NCBI GenBank assembly: GCA_003439945.1
Contig: QVRM01005491.1
Coordinates: 1-64,000 of the forward strand
Direction of reading: 5' to 3'
DNA: 64,000 bases
From: Dermanyssus gallinae
Lineage: Eukaryota; Arthropoda; Arachnida; Mesostigmata; Dermanyssidae
The position numbers were made by a program, and so were the translations under genes. The notes below the pieces were generated by a model, which made no database searches, was not told the origin of the DNA, and saw only the letters and a list, made by a program, of their open reading frames with translations. Position 1 is the stretch's first letter. Every line of letters begins with the position of its first letter. Shown here piece after piece: positions 11,137-21,700 of this stretch.

Positions 11137-11733
11137 AAAAGAGAGAAATACTTACACTCCCGCCGCCCGCGGAGGTTACGCGCGGACATTTTGCGGGAGT
11201 GCCCGCCAGCCCCAGGCCTGCAGCTTCCCCACCCTCCCCCCTATCGAGGTTTGGAATGGAGGTACCACACTACTCCGCCCCCCCCCCGAAGGGGAGTTTG
11301 ACCCACTTCAGAGCAGGGGTTCCCCACCGCTGCGAAGGGCAGCTGCCAGATGGTCTTCCCGACCGACGGTCTGCGTTCATGTGGCCATTTCTCGCTCATT
11401 ATGCCTATTAAGCCAATGCAGCAGGCGTCCCGGTTGGTACCCAATGGGCGTTAACCGTCCGGCCCGGGGGTTATTATGCAGCACATTCCCCCCGTATTGG
11501 CAGTAGCCTTCACAGCCCTCGAATGGGCCACGACAGAATGACAATAGAATTTCGTTGTCATCCAACCGATATCATATGCCTTGCCCTCCGTTAGATGGTC
11601 ACGGGAGTGTTACTGTTGGGAGTTCGCACCGTCTGACCAACTTTCATGTGAGCGCGTGAAGGTCCCCGCAGCACGCGGAAGTCGCGCGCCAGCAGACCAC
11701 GCCGGAAAGAGTCATAGGTACTCCCGTAAATAT
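11137..11733 (-). repeat. U: unclassified repeat, longest copy, flanked by (TA)n
   Basis: This GC-rich block of about 600 bases sits between (TA)n tracts. Its low-coordinate end (AAAAGAGAGAAATACTTAC, then ACTCCCGCCGCCC) recurs at 42473-42584 in the opposite orientation, and in short form at 11048-11094. In both longer copies this conserved end abuts (TA)n. The 42.5 kb copy stops inside the block, near the position equal to 11240. I therefore read the conserved end as the 3' end of a minus-strand element. Two short minus frames (11444-11241, 11565-11377) have a Cys-rich stretch (SFCRGPFEGCEGYCQYG) but no family I recognise. Confidence 0.5.
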
Positions 11734-11806
11734 ATATGTATATATATGCATATGTATATATATGCATATGTATATATATGCATATATATATATATATATA
11801 TATATA

Positions 11807-11870
11807 GAAAATATTGTGATGATTTATTAATCATTTACAATACGTTTGCACACTCGGCAGTGCTCGCCTA
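11807..11870 (-). mobile_element. 3' end of an R2-clade element, 64 bases
   Basis: The sequence GAAAATATTGTGATGATT (11807) through TGCTCGCC is the inverse of the 3' untranslated end of the R2 element at 46.3-49.6 kb. It starts directly at the end of a (TA)n tract, the same junction as at 42649 and 49623. The copy stops at the mariner remnant. Confidence 0.8.
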
Positions 11871-11913
11871 AATGAAAGCCAAGAATTTTCCAAATATTGT
11901 TTTTACATTTTTC

Positions 11914-12960
11914 TTATTCGATATACTCCCCGAGAAGCTCAATACACTTTTCCCACCGATATTTCAGAGCATTTATACCTCTTGAGTAAAATTCCGCGTC
12001 TTTAAACTGAAAATAGGTATTGACAGCAGTTGTAACCTCTTCATTGCTGGAAAAACGCTTTCCACCGAGACGATTCTTCAAATGTCTGAAGAGGAAATAA
12101 TCAGAGGGGGCCAGGTCTGGAGAATAGGAAGGTTGTTCAATAAGTTCGAACCTCAGTTGGGCCAGTTTTGCCGATGCTTGCCGCGACTTGTGTGCAGGAG
12201 CATTGCCCTGGTGAAACAGGACAACCGTTTCACGATGAGTTTTTGCTTCAGGCAGTCCAACAGTCCTGCATAATATTCTCCTGAGATCGTTTTACCGCTC
12301 TCAAGGTAGTCGACCAGAATTATTCCACGTTGGTCCCAAAAAACCGTAGCCATCATCTTTCCGGCCGATGCCGTTGTCCGCACCCTCTTCGGAGGTCCTT
12401 CACCAGGTGCACACCATTGGCGAGATGCTTCTTGGGTCTCGGGAGTGTAGTGATGAACCCAGCTTTCATCGACGGTCACGAATCTGCGCTAAAAATCCGA
12501 CGGATTTTTCGACATCTTGGCTAAATTTCGCTGTGAAGCGGAAACACGCGCGTCTTTTTGGCCTTGGTTGAGCAAATGCGGCACTCATTTTGATCTGAGT
12601 TTTTTCATGTTCAAGTTCTCGTGCAGGATGAAACGCTAACTTTCCAAACTTATCCCCAAGGCCTCCGATATCTTCCTTAATGTTCACTCGCTTATCTGCG
12701 GCAACGATTTTCTGCACTTTTTCCACGTTTTCCTCATCGGTTGCCGTTTTTGGGCGTCCTAAACGTAGTTCATCCTCGGTGTTCCTGCGACCTCTTTTTA
12801 ACTCATTAATCCAGTTGGAAACAGTGGCAAAATATGGCGCAGAGTCACCGTACACCTCGTCTAACTCAGTTTTCACTTGGGTCGCATTCCAACTTTTAAA
12901 ATAAAAACGCTTGATAACTACTCGAAACTCTTTTTTCTAAATTTTTCAAAATCACGCCGA
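11914..12960 (-). pseudogene. mariner-family transposase, inactive
   Basis: The N-terminal half (12876-12466, extending upstream to about 12930) contains a helix-turn-helix-like region (YFATVSNWINELKRGRRN) and the GRPKTATDEENVEKVQ linker. TVDESWVHHY near 12475 holds the first catalytic Asp. After a frameshift near 12235 the frame continues VLFHQGNAPAH, SPDLAPSDYFLF and KYRWEKCIELLGEYIE to a stop at 11914-11916. The second catalytic Asp, usually in HQDNA, is Gly here. The third Asp is present, and the 34-residue spacing to it fits the D34D mariner class. A right terminus ends at 13120 next to TA. I could not find the matching left inverted repeat, so the element looks 3'-truncated at the R2 tail. 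Confidence 0.9.
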
Positions 12961-13116
12961 TACGTTGCACGGGAAAAGCGATCAAACGAAATCGCAATGG
13001 CCAATCACCATAATATTCTGACTGCTAGCAATCGAAAAGTTGCCGTTTCCAATAGCGGTGAAAGCGCGAAAAAAATCGAATTCTGAAAAGCTAATTTTAA
13101 GAACTTGTTGAACTAC

Positions 13117-13120
<4 letters not shown>

Positions 13121-13149
<29 letters not shown>
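13121..13149. repeat. (TA)n tract
   Basis: This tract separates the mariner right end from the 3' end of RLE element copy X2. It opens a 5.4 kb run in which each LINE fragment is bounded by (TA)n. Confidence 0.95.
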
Positions 13150-13152
<3 letters not shown>

Positions 13153-14212
13153 TTGTGATGTAAGAACATGTGCACAGCCCGCTCGGGGCATAACTCAAGG
13201 CGTTAGGTCCAGGCTTGGGCTCGTCCACCTAGCCAGGGTGCCTCTCACCGAAGCGGCATTCCCTCTCTGAACATCCAATGACAGAGGTTGCTGTAAATAT
13301 TCCCCCGCCCTCTTGTCTCCTGTAGCAAGCATCAATCTTCTTCCGACATCGTTAAGCAGTTTCTTCGTTAGCAGCCCAGGCCCCCCCAACGTCTCAAACG
13401 CAAGGGGTGAGAACATGTGTGGGTAAGCGACGCTTGAATACTTTCGGCACTTGGCTGCCTCCGCGAGGGCTACCGCGTGTCCAGGGCGGGCTGCGCCCGC
13501 ACCGACCATTGAAGGGGCTAAAGAGTCGGTTACGGTCGCATCCCACACCAGCATTTGCCCCCGCTCGAAGGGAGTTAGGGTCATGCCATCAGGTCTCTTC
13601 CCATCGTCTCTGACTAAACCGGGAGGCTTCAAAATGCATGGGTAGCCCGCCGACTGTAGCCCTCTGCTAAATATTTCATTCAAAGCTGAGTGGCGTGCGA
13701 TTCTGCCTGAACTCTGCGGACATGAAAGTCCATAGTGACCTAAGGAGTCGACCTCGTCACCGCATTTGCACTGGTGTGGGGACATTAGCTTAACTCCTAA
13801 CCTCAACCCGACTAGTATTCGTGTAGACTCATCGTCGAGCAGGGTACCCAGCTGAGGGCTCGGGAGAGCGTGTAGCCATGCAGCTGCACCGGGCGAGGAA
13901 AGTGCCTGTAACCTCGGCTTGCTAGCGGCCGTAGTTGTTCGGTCCCACAGGCCGCTCCATCGGCCGTCGTTTGCTAGTTCTGACCACGCGCGCTAAAGAG
14001 AGGGAGTCTCCGGTAGAGACCCACAGAATGCGATGGCGTCATCGTAAGTCTGTTCAAGCGTGGCCTGGAAGTTTTCAATCGCCCGGGAGTCCAGGATAGA
14101 CTCGACACCACTAGTCGCCGAATGTAAAGAGGCGATGTGTGCTGCGACTGAAAGAGAAACAGCTTCAGACAGGCCCAGTCCGCCTCTGGCTACCGGTAAG
14201 AAGGCCTGAACT

Positions 14213-14213
<1 letters not shown>
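13150..14213 (-). pseudogene. X2: C-terminal part of an RLE-type LINE ORF2, 5'-truncated
   Basis: By eye it is very close to the C-terminal part of X1 (41209-42354). The open frame 13806-13195 holds HQCKCGDEVDSLGHYGLSC (zinc-binding Cys/His cluster), then KRPDGMTLTPFERGQMLVWD, the PD-x(n)-D core of a restriction-like endonuclease, then LAEAAKCRKYSS and QRGNAASVRGTLARW. RLE nucleases nick the target for target-primed reverse transcription. Upstream (13807-14213) the linker is readable after a frame break. The 3' end next to ACATTTGTGATGTAAG meets (TA)n, and the 5' end is cut at CTGAACTAG, also at (TA)n. No RT remains in this copy. Confidence 0.85.
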
Positions 14214-14252
<39 letters not shown>

Positions 14253-14260
14253 GTATATAT
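14214..14260. repeat. (TA)n tract between X2 and X3
   Basis: A TA tract with a few TATG and TTTA variants. It joins the truncated 5' end of X2 directly to the 3' end of X3. Confidence 0.95.
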
Positions 14261-14995
14261 CAACGCGTGATATGCATAATATCAGGCATCAAGCGCAGGT
14301 CTTACCGCTATATAGCTTATTATGCATATCATAATTTATTAAGGAATAAAAATTGAGCTACAATTGTCTCCCGAGAACGTGTGCACAGGCAATATTACTC
14401 TATCTCGTATAGAGTGGGCTGGGACCACTTCAGCAGAGTGCCCCGGGCGGATGCCGCGCTTCCCGCGTTGGACGTCAAGGTCGAGGCGCTGTCTCAAGAA
14501 AGCCGCAGATTATTTGTCTCCAGTTGCGAGGTTCAGCTGCTCACCGACTCTGTGGAGGAGCTTGCGAGTCAAGTTGCCAGGACCGCCTAAGGTTTCGAAC
14601 GCTAGCGGTTGAAACTCATGTGGTAACCTATTGAGGCGTATTTTGCGAGCTTCCTTGCCTCAGCTAGATTACCAGCGTGGCCTGCTGAGATCGCCTCGCC
14701 ACCGACCATTGAAGGTGCTAATGTCGGTGACAGTGGCGTCCCAGACGAGCATCCTGCATCTACTAAAGGGGGTAAGAGTCATCCCATCCGGGCGCTTTAC
14801 CATCGTCGGTGGAGAGGCCCTGGGGCTCTAGGATGCAGGGGAATCAACTTGATCGAAGCGCTCGGCCGAAGGTGTCGTTAATGCCGGCATGCCTGGCACG
14901 CCTTCCCGCACTCATGATGCACGATAACCCGTGATGGGCTATTTTGTCGACGGGCTGGCCGCATTTACATTGATGAGGGGACACAAGGACACAAT
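14261..14995 (-). pseudogene. X3: diverged RLE-type LINE 3' fragment
   Basis: Read on the minus strand it encodes [19 protein letters not shown] near 14970, RPDGMTLTPF and MLVWDATVTDI near 14770, then FQPLAFETLGGPGNLTRKL near 14600 and RQRLDLDVQRG near 14480. These follow the order seen in X1 and X2 with several frame breaks. The 3' region shares ACAATTGTCTCC with X7 (25340), so X3 and X7 are the same subfamily, distinct from X1/X2. The nuclease Asp residues are present. Both ends are at (TA)n. Confidence 0.8.
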
Positions 14996-15073
14996 GTATA
15001 TATATATATATACATATAAAAATATATATGTATATATATAAATCTATATATGTATATATATGCATATATATAC

Positions 15074-15128
<55 letters not shown>
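14996..15128. repeat. (TA)n tract with TATG/TACA variants
   Basis: A 130-base tract that joins the 5' truncation of minus-strand X3 to the 5' truncation of plus-strand X4. Confidence 0.95.
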
Positions 15129-15131
<3 letters not shown>

Positions 15132-16086
15132 TTTTAGATACACCGGGAGTCATCCAGTTTAAAAACCGCTTAGCTTATCTTAGAAGAACCTTGAGGCGCG
15201 GTGCGGAAGTAAGCCTGAAAACGTACTATCCCAGCGTGACTGGGGTGCCCCTTTGCACGATGAAGTACAACGACGTCTATTTAACAAAGCTGCTGACGAC
15301 ACGACTAGGGCTCGTCTAAACGCCGTTTCCGCCAAGGACTCAGGTGCCTGGTTACACGCGCTTCCCAGTGCCCCCATAGGCACACTTCTTGATGATGAGA
15401 CGATTCGCATAGCAGTAGGCCTTCGCCTAAGGGCAGACATAGTAACCTCTCATCGGTGTCAATGCGGTCACCCCGTCGATAAACTAGGGCATCACGGACT
15501 ATCGTGCATCATTAGCGCAGGACGACGCTCAAGACATGCAGCTATTAATGAGACCTTTAGCAGATCCCTTAGGTCGTGCGGTCGTCCGTGCATCCTTGAC
15601 CCCCCAGGCCTCTGCGCGGAAGACGGCAGACGTCCAGACGGGATGACACTTATACCATTCGAACGAGGCAAAATGCTGGTTTGGGACGCAACCGTTACCG
15701 ACTCCTGAGCCCCTTCTATGGTCGGTGGCGGCGCACCCGAAGCTGGTTATGCAGCCCACCTTGCGGAGATCAGCAAATTGAGAAAATACTCTTGAATCGG
15801 GTATCTCCACAAGTTCTGCCCTGTCGCGTTTGAAACCCTGGGTGCTCCTGGCGTTCGGACCAAGCAGCTGATCCGCAAAGTCGGCACCTTGTTAGACCTG
15901 ACATCGGGAGATAATAGGTCGTCGTCCTTTTTCAAACAACGTCTGGATCTTGATATACAACGTGGAAACGCTGCATCCGTTTGGGGCACACTTCTGAGAT
16001 GGTGTCGGCCTGACCTCATCGAAACGGACACGTGACAGCCACAATACGCGCCCACTAGGCATATTGGCTTAGCTAATCCATCGTGC
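15129..16086 (+). pseudogene. X4: RLE-type LINE ORF2 C-terminus
   Basis: The frame 15253-15708 carries HRCQCGHPVDKLGHHGLSC and RRPDGMTLIPFERGKMLVWD, the zinc cluster and the PD...D nuclease core, both with key residues. An in-frame TGA replaces the Leu codon of the usual DSLAP motif at about 15706. After it the frame continues as SMVGGGAPEAGYAAHLAEI, FAFETLG-like sequence and LDLDIQRGNAASVWGTLLRW. Both flanks are (TA)-rich. It is 5'-truncated. Confidence 0.8.
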
Positions 16087-16123
16087 ATATACATATATAT
16101 ATACATAGATGTATATATATATA

Positions 16124-17051
16124 AATACCGTGCCGGTGCCATACCCACTGACACCCTTTGCCAGAAAAGCTGGTTGACCCCACTGTAGGAGAAGACGTTT
16201 GCGCATCTCCTTGAGCAAGCCCCCACTACGACTGACAAGGCCAGGCTACGGGCGGTCTCCTCAAAAAGCGCCGGGGCCTGGTTACAGGCTCTCCCTAAGT
16301 GCTCAGTTAGGCACTCTAATAGATGACGAGACCGTTCGGATTAGTGCGGGGCTACGCCTGGGGACAGCTCTCGTAATCCCCTACCAATGTAGATGCGGCG
16401 ATCAAGTAAGGCCACAGGCACACCATGGCCTCTCTTGTGCCTTAAGCTTAGGTCGTCGAGCCCGATACGCAGCACTTAACGAGAGATTTAGCCGAGCTTT
16501 AAGGTCGGCCGGCTTTCCTTGCATTCTTGAACCTCCTGGCTACTGCAGGAATGATGGAAAGCGAGCGGACGGGCTGACACTAACGTCCTTCGAGATGGGT
16601 CGCATGCTGGTATGGGATGCAGCCGTTACTGACTCGTTAGCCCCCTTAATGGTCAGTGCGGGAGCGGAACATGCTGGACACGCGTCTATGTTGGCGGAAG
16701 CGAATAAGTGCAGAAAGTATGCCAGTATCACTTACCCCCACGACTTTCGTCCACTGGCATTCGAGAAATTAGGGAGATCTGGCCCGAAGACGCATAAACT
16801 TATTCAACGTGTCGGCAAGGCGCTCAGTCGTTCGACAGGGAACACCAGAGCTCTCAAGTACCTGCACCAGAGACTATCGCTGGACATTCACCGGGGTAAC
16901 GCTGCCTCTGTTCGTGGAACTCTGCTAGACTGGACCCGCCCGAACCTGGAGGATATGTGATGTTTTCACTTGATTTATCCGATGTACACGTTCATAAGGA
17001 GACAATTGTTGCCTCTTGAATATAAGCAAATAAAACTGTAACATAATAAGG
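16124..17051 (+). pseudogene. X5: RLE-type LINE ORF2 C-terminus, open frame
   Basis: A 253-codon frame (16199-16960) holds YQCRCGDQVRPQAHHGLSC, KRADGLTLTSFEMGRMLVWD and RGNAASVRGTLLDWTRP. The first nuclease motif reads AD rather than PD, so the Pro is lost but both Asp residues remain. The 3' end (ATAATAAGGA) meets (TA)n at 17052. The copy is 5'-truncated at (TA)-rich sequence near 16123. Confidence 0.8.
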
Positions 17052-17075
17052 ATATATATATATATATATATATAT

Positions 17076-18000
17076 GTCGTAGAAAACTGGGCCAACACGA
17101 TGACACAACCACCCCCTGAACCACTCCCTTGCCCCGTATACACTCCCAACTCTAATCTCTTCGAGGTTAGAGTCCCTCACTATCTTCCTAAAGGAAACCC
17201 ATGTAGCTCTCCGCAGACCTTCAAAAGCACTAGGCTTGGACGGGATTTGTCTTTCGCCCCTTCATAAACTCCCGTTAGAAGTAGTCTGTTGTATTCTTAA
17301 CATATTATTAATTAGCGATATTGCCTCAGCCCATGAAACTGCTCGCTTAGCTTCCATCCCTCAAATGAACAATGCCACATCCCAAAGCGATCTGCGACCC
17401 CTATCTATTAGTTCATACTTACAACGAACGCTTAACAAAATTCTCTCTAGGCGCCTCCAGAACGCTATTAAGCTTATCCTAATCCAGCGAGCGTTTCTCC
17501 CCTATAATGGTACCTTCGAGAATCTTGCGGTTCTGGATAGTATTCTTAACGATGCTAAGTCTGCAGGACGTGAGCCCAGACTTGCCTCAATCGACCTCCG
17601 TAAGGCGTTCGACATGGTGAGTCATGACTCTGTCCTATGGACACTCCGGACTTGCGAATATCCGGAGGTATTCATTAATTATATCGAACGCTTGTACCTT
17701 TTATCTAAAACTCTTATAGTTTGGACAAGAATATCGCACATTTCGGCCAACTAGGGTGTTAGGCAGGGAGATCCTCTGTCCATCCTTATATATAATCTAG
17801 TTCTCGACGACATTCATTCAAAATTATACAAAACTAATATCGGGTACCAACTTTCTGATGACTTCCGCTTTATGGGCTCAGCCTTTGCGGATGATATCAT
17901 CCTCCTAGCCTTCACGAAATCTACTCTCCAACGGCTCCTTAATATTGCGGACCCCCTTTTGAAATCCCGAGGCCTTGAAATTAATACTAATAAAAACAAC

Positions 18001-18002
<2 letters not shown>
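17076..18002 (+). pseudogene. Truncated copy of the R2-clade RT
   Basis: It begins with TAGAAAACTGGGCCAACA, equal to about 47264 of the large R2 element, and runs collinear with it to AATACTAATAAAA (equal to about 48175). Present are LGLDGICLSPLHKLPLEVV, LASIDLRKAFDMVSHDSVL (motif A) and FADDIILLAFTK (catalytic box). A shift near 17750 breaks the frame. Both ends are cut at (TA)n. The 3' cut lies inside the RT, so it is not a normal LINE 3' end and points to recombination between (TA)n tracts. Confidence 0.85.
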
Positions 18003-18044
<42 letters not shown>

Positions 18045-18048
18045 TATA
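18003..18048. repeat. (TA)n tract
   Basis: It links the broken 3' edge of the R2 fragment to the 5' truncation of X6. Confidence 0.95.
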
Positions 18049-18425
18049 GAAAGTATGCGGACCTAAATCGGGCGCACCACTTTTCGCCATTCGCGTTCGA
18101 GACGATGGGTGGCCCTGGGCCCCTCACGGTAACATTGATCTCTCGGGTTAGCGACGCGTTACGGCAGGCGACGATGGACAAGAGGGCGCACACCTTTTTC
18201 ACCCAGCGGCTGTCCCTGGAGATCCAAAGAGGTAACGCGACCTCAGTGCTCGGAACTATGAGAGACTGGATAGACCCGGGCCTTTGCGCCAGGGGGCGGG
18301 CAGGACTTCCTCACGGGCATGAGAGATAGAACGGCGCGCAGAAGGAGTAACTAGGTCGACGAGCAGCAACGCCGTGAAGCATTATATATATTCTTCTAAA
18401 TTATAATAAAAGGAACGTTGCCAAC

Positions 18426-18430
<5 letters not shown>
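18049..18430 (+). pseudogene. X6: extreme C-terminus of an RLE-type LINE
   Basis: It starts inside the conserved KCRKY block (ESMRT in the overlapping frame). It then reads HFSPFAFETMGGPGPLTV, SRVSDALRQATMDKRAHTF and QRLSLEIQRGNATSVLGTM, ending RAGLPHGHER at 18329. No nuclease core remains. A 3' stretch ends in a run of about 17 As (18429-18445) and then (TA)n. Confidence 0.75.

Positions 18431-18445
<15 letters not shown>

Positions 18446-18510
<65 letters not shown>
18446..18510. repeat. (TA)n tract
   Basis: This tract closes the 13.1-18.5 kb run and abuts the T-rich (poly-A on the minus strand) 3' end of R1-A. Confidence 0.95.
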
Positions 18511-18511
<1 letters not shown>

Positions 18512-18738
18512 TTTTTTATGGAGGAGGATTTAAATGCTTTAGGCACTAACGCGTAGGGCAAGTAGATGGAGACTCAGACCCTATGCAGTGTGGGACTCAC
18601 CCCCGACGGTGGGACATTATTCCGCCAAGATCATACTCACTAAGCGCACCTCACCCCTTAAGCTTCACTCTCTGCCAGCCCGGCTCTCCTTTTAATAGTA
18701 CTACGAGCCGACAGGAGGAGTGGTGGGTGTTCTTCGAA

Positions 18739-21700
18739 TCAATTGGCCGAAGACCTCTCAAGGTTTGGCCCTATAGCCATAATAATGCGTTCCTCTACCT
18801 GCGCAACGATTCCTCTAGAGGCACGGGCGTATTCTGTCCGATCTGTTGCAACTCTATCTCTCCTGAGGCGTTCCAGGTTCCCCTTTCTAACCAGTACCTC
18901 TCGTGCCACTGCAGCTCCTATATGCCAGTTAGAGGTGCTTTCACAAATGAATTGCACAAACTGTGCAATTCCCTGAGTAGGCTGGTCCGGAGGGTTCGTA
19001 CAATTCAGCTCTCCGGCCCTACTTCAGTCGGTCTAGAACTTTTATTTTAGTCTCTATTCTGACTTGCGCAAATACCGGACAGACCAACAGAGTATGGGCA
19101 GCCTCGTCTACGACACCTAGGTCACAGAGTACGCATATGTCCGAGGAGGTTTTTCTTATTCTTGACAGATATGTCTGAAAGTTGCCATGGCCCGTAATAA
19201 CCTGCGTCAGAAAGTGATCAACCTCTCTTGCGGGTGGATTTAACCACTTCTTTATGTCAGGAATTGAGGTCGCGCACGCGCGCACCCGGTGCACCATCTG
19301 GAATGGCATCCCATTCGTTCTGCCATGCAGTTAGAGTGCCTTCTCTTTCATCCTTTCTGACTTTCCTATTAGAGCTTTCTGGGCCCCTATCCAATAATCT
19401 TTGCCTTTCCTCTGCCTTTAGGTCCAAGGGAGGAGTGCCAGCAAGGACAAGAGCAGCGGAAGTGCTAACAGTCCTATAGGCCTGAGTAATCCGTAAGGCC
19501 GCGATCCTTTGTGTTTTTCTTAACATATGTTTTAGCCCTTGCGACTTTTTAGCCGCTGTGAACCACACCGGTGCTCCAAACAATGCTATAGATTCGACGG
19601 CCGACATAATAAGTCTCCTGCGTCCTGTTTTACTTGGCCCATGAATGTTAGGAAGGATCTTGGCTATTGTGTTGGCCACCTTCTCCGCTTTCTTCAGAGC
19701 GTTTCTAGCATGGTGCGTACCCCTCATTCCTCTGTCCAGATATATGCCCAAAGACCTGGCTACACTGACCATCGTTAACTGGACCTTATTTAGGACAAGG
19801 TTGATGGGTCGCACTTGCTTCTTTCCTATCAGCAGAATACCTTCACTCTTCTCCGGAGCAAGAGCCAACCCACCCTCTTTCATTCATTCCTCTACAAGTT
19901 TTAGGGCTTTGTTGGCATATAATTCTACCTCCGTAGTCGTCTTAGCCTGCACCGTCACAGCCAAGTCGTCTGCGTATGCCAAAAGCTCAACTCCGACAGG
20001 GAGGTTACGTAGTCGGAGTACATCGTCGTACGCTATGTTCCACAGTAGGGGCCCGAGGATGGAACCCTGTGGGACACCTGCCGTCATAGGCGTCTCCTTG
20101 CCCTCACAAGTGATGGCACGATCTTTCAAGTAGTCCGAGGTTAGCCTTACCAGATATTGTGGAACCTTCCTCTTAACTAGTGTATCTAAAATAACCTTCC
20201 AAGGCAGGCTATTAAAAGTATTTTTCACGTCCAGCAGCACTGCAAGGTATAACGTGCGAGTGCTAGGCGTGGAGCTGTGCAGCGTTTCTGCCTTGGTCAT
20301 CACTTTGTTAACAGCCGTTAAAACCGATCTGTTTCTTCGAAATCCGTATTGTGCATCGGACAGCAAGCCGTTTTCTTCGGCAAAGACTCGAAGCTTCTCT
20401 GTTACAATAGCCTCCACGCCCTTTGCTAACGAATTAGTCAGGCAGAAAGGCCTATAACCGCCATTTCCTTTAGGCACAAGGACTACCTCCGCTGTTTTCC
20501 ATGCTTTCGGGATTTTTCCTTCTTTTATAAGCTTAGTCGTCACCTTTGCTACAACCTCAGGGAACTCCTCGAACAGAGCTTTCACAGCCATTGGAGGAAT
20601 GCCGCCAGGCCCTGGCGCTTTACCTTGTTTAATTCTCTCAGCTGCGTGCTGGGGGAAACAATCTCATCAGTAGACTCGTCCTCTCTGGATCTTTCAGAAT
20701 AGTTTTTGGAGCTCAGGTTTGCAGCTTGCCTCTAAACATTTTGTACGGCTTTCCCCACGGGTCGTCGTCGAGGGTCGCGAGGAATTCTCTCCACCTATTG
20801 CTTTTGCTGTTGACAATTTTATTTTTAAGTAAAGCTCTACAGTTTCGGTACTCCATTACCAGATGGGGGATTATGTCCGCATTCCCTCTAGCTCTGCTTT
20901 CTCTCGCTCTGCCTCCCTTTATGGCCATCCTTGCTCTTAAACACTCTTTTCGGGTTTTCTCAATGTCCCTGTTCCACCAGTGTTTCCCCAGCACCTGCTT
21001 TCTTCTTTTAGGATGTGTTCTTGACCTGCAGGCCTTAAGGCAAGCCTTCCTCAAAGCCTTCTCTAACTCTATTGCATCCCTTGGGAGCCCGTCTATCTCG
21101 AAGATATTTCGTATTGCGTCTTCAATAACCCCAGTATTCTTGATAGCGAACCGCTGCCGAGGCACGGAGGTATTTGTCTGGTGTTCCTTGTAATTGTATA
21201 CTCGATGCAGTGATGATCACTCAGATTCTCCTCCTCAGTGAGTACTCTCCAATCGATGACCAATACAGCCATCATCTCACTGCAGATCGTCAAGTCTACG
21301 CTTGACTCCTGTCCTGCTCTATGAAACGTCGGATCAACTCCATCATTTAATCTCTCTCTCTCTCTCTCTTTATCTTTACGCCCTCAATCATGATAACGAT
21401 GGTGATGGAACAGCAAAAAGGAACGTACAAAGACAGATACAGAAAGACAGATAAATAATGAGGCTAGACTTGAACAAGTCCGGCTTGTATTTCATCGCAC
21501 CTCAGCAGACCGGTAGTGTTGTTGACAATCACTGCGAAACAGTCGCGCACACACTAGTACTACTACTACTACTACTATTACTAGGTTTACTACGACTAAC
21601 AAGATACGACTGTTGTTTTTATTTTTTTTTATTTAAATGTAATTTAGAGAGGGAACTATAAAATGGAATTTGCACACTCGGACACGACTACAGGAAGCTC

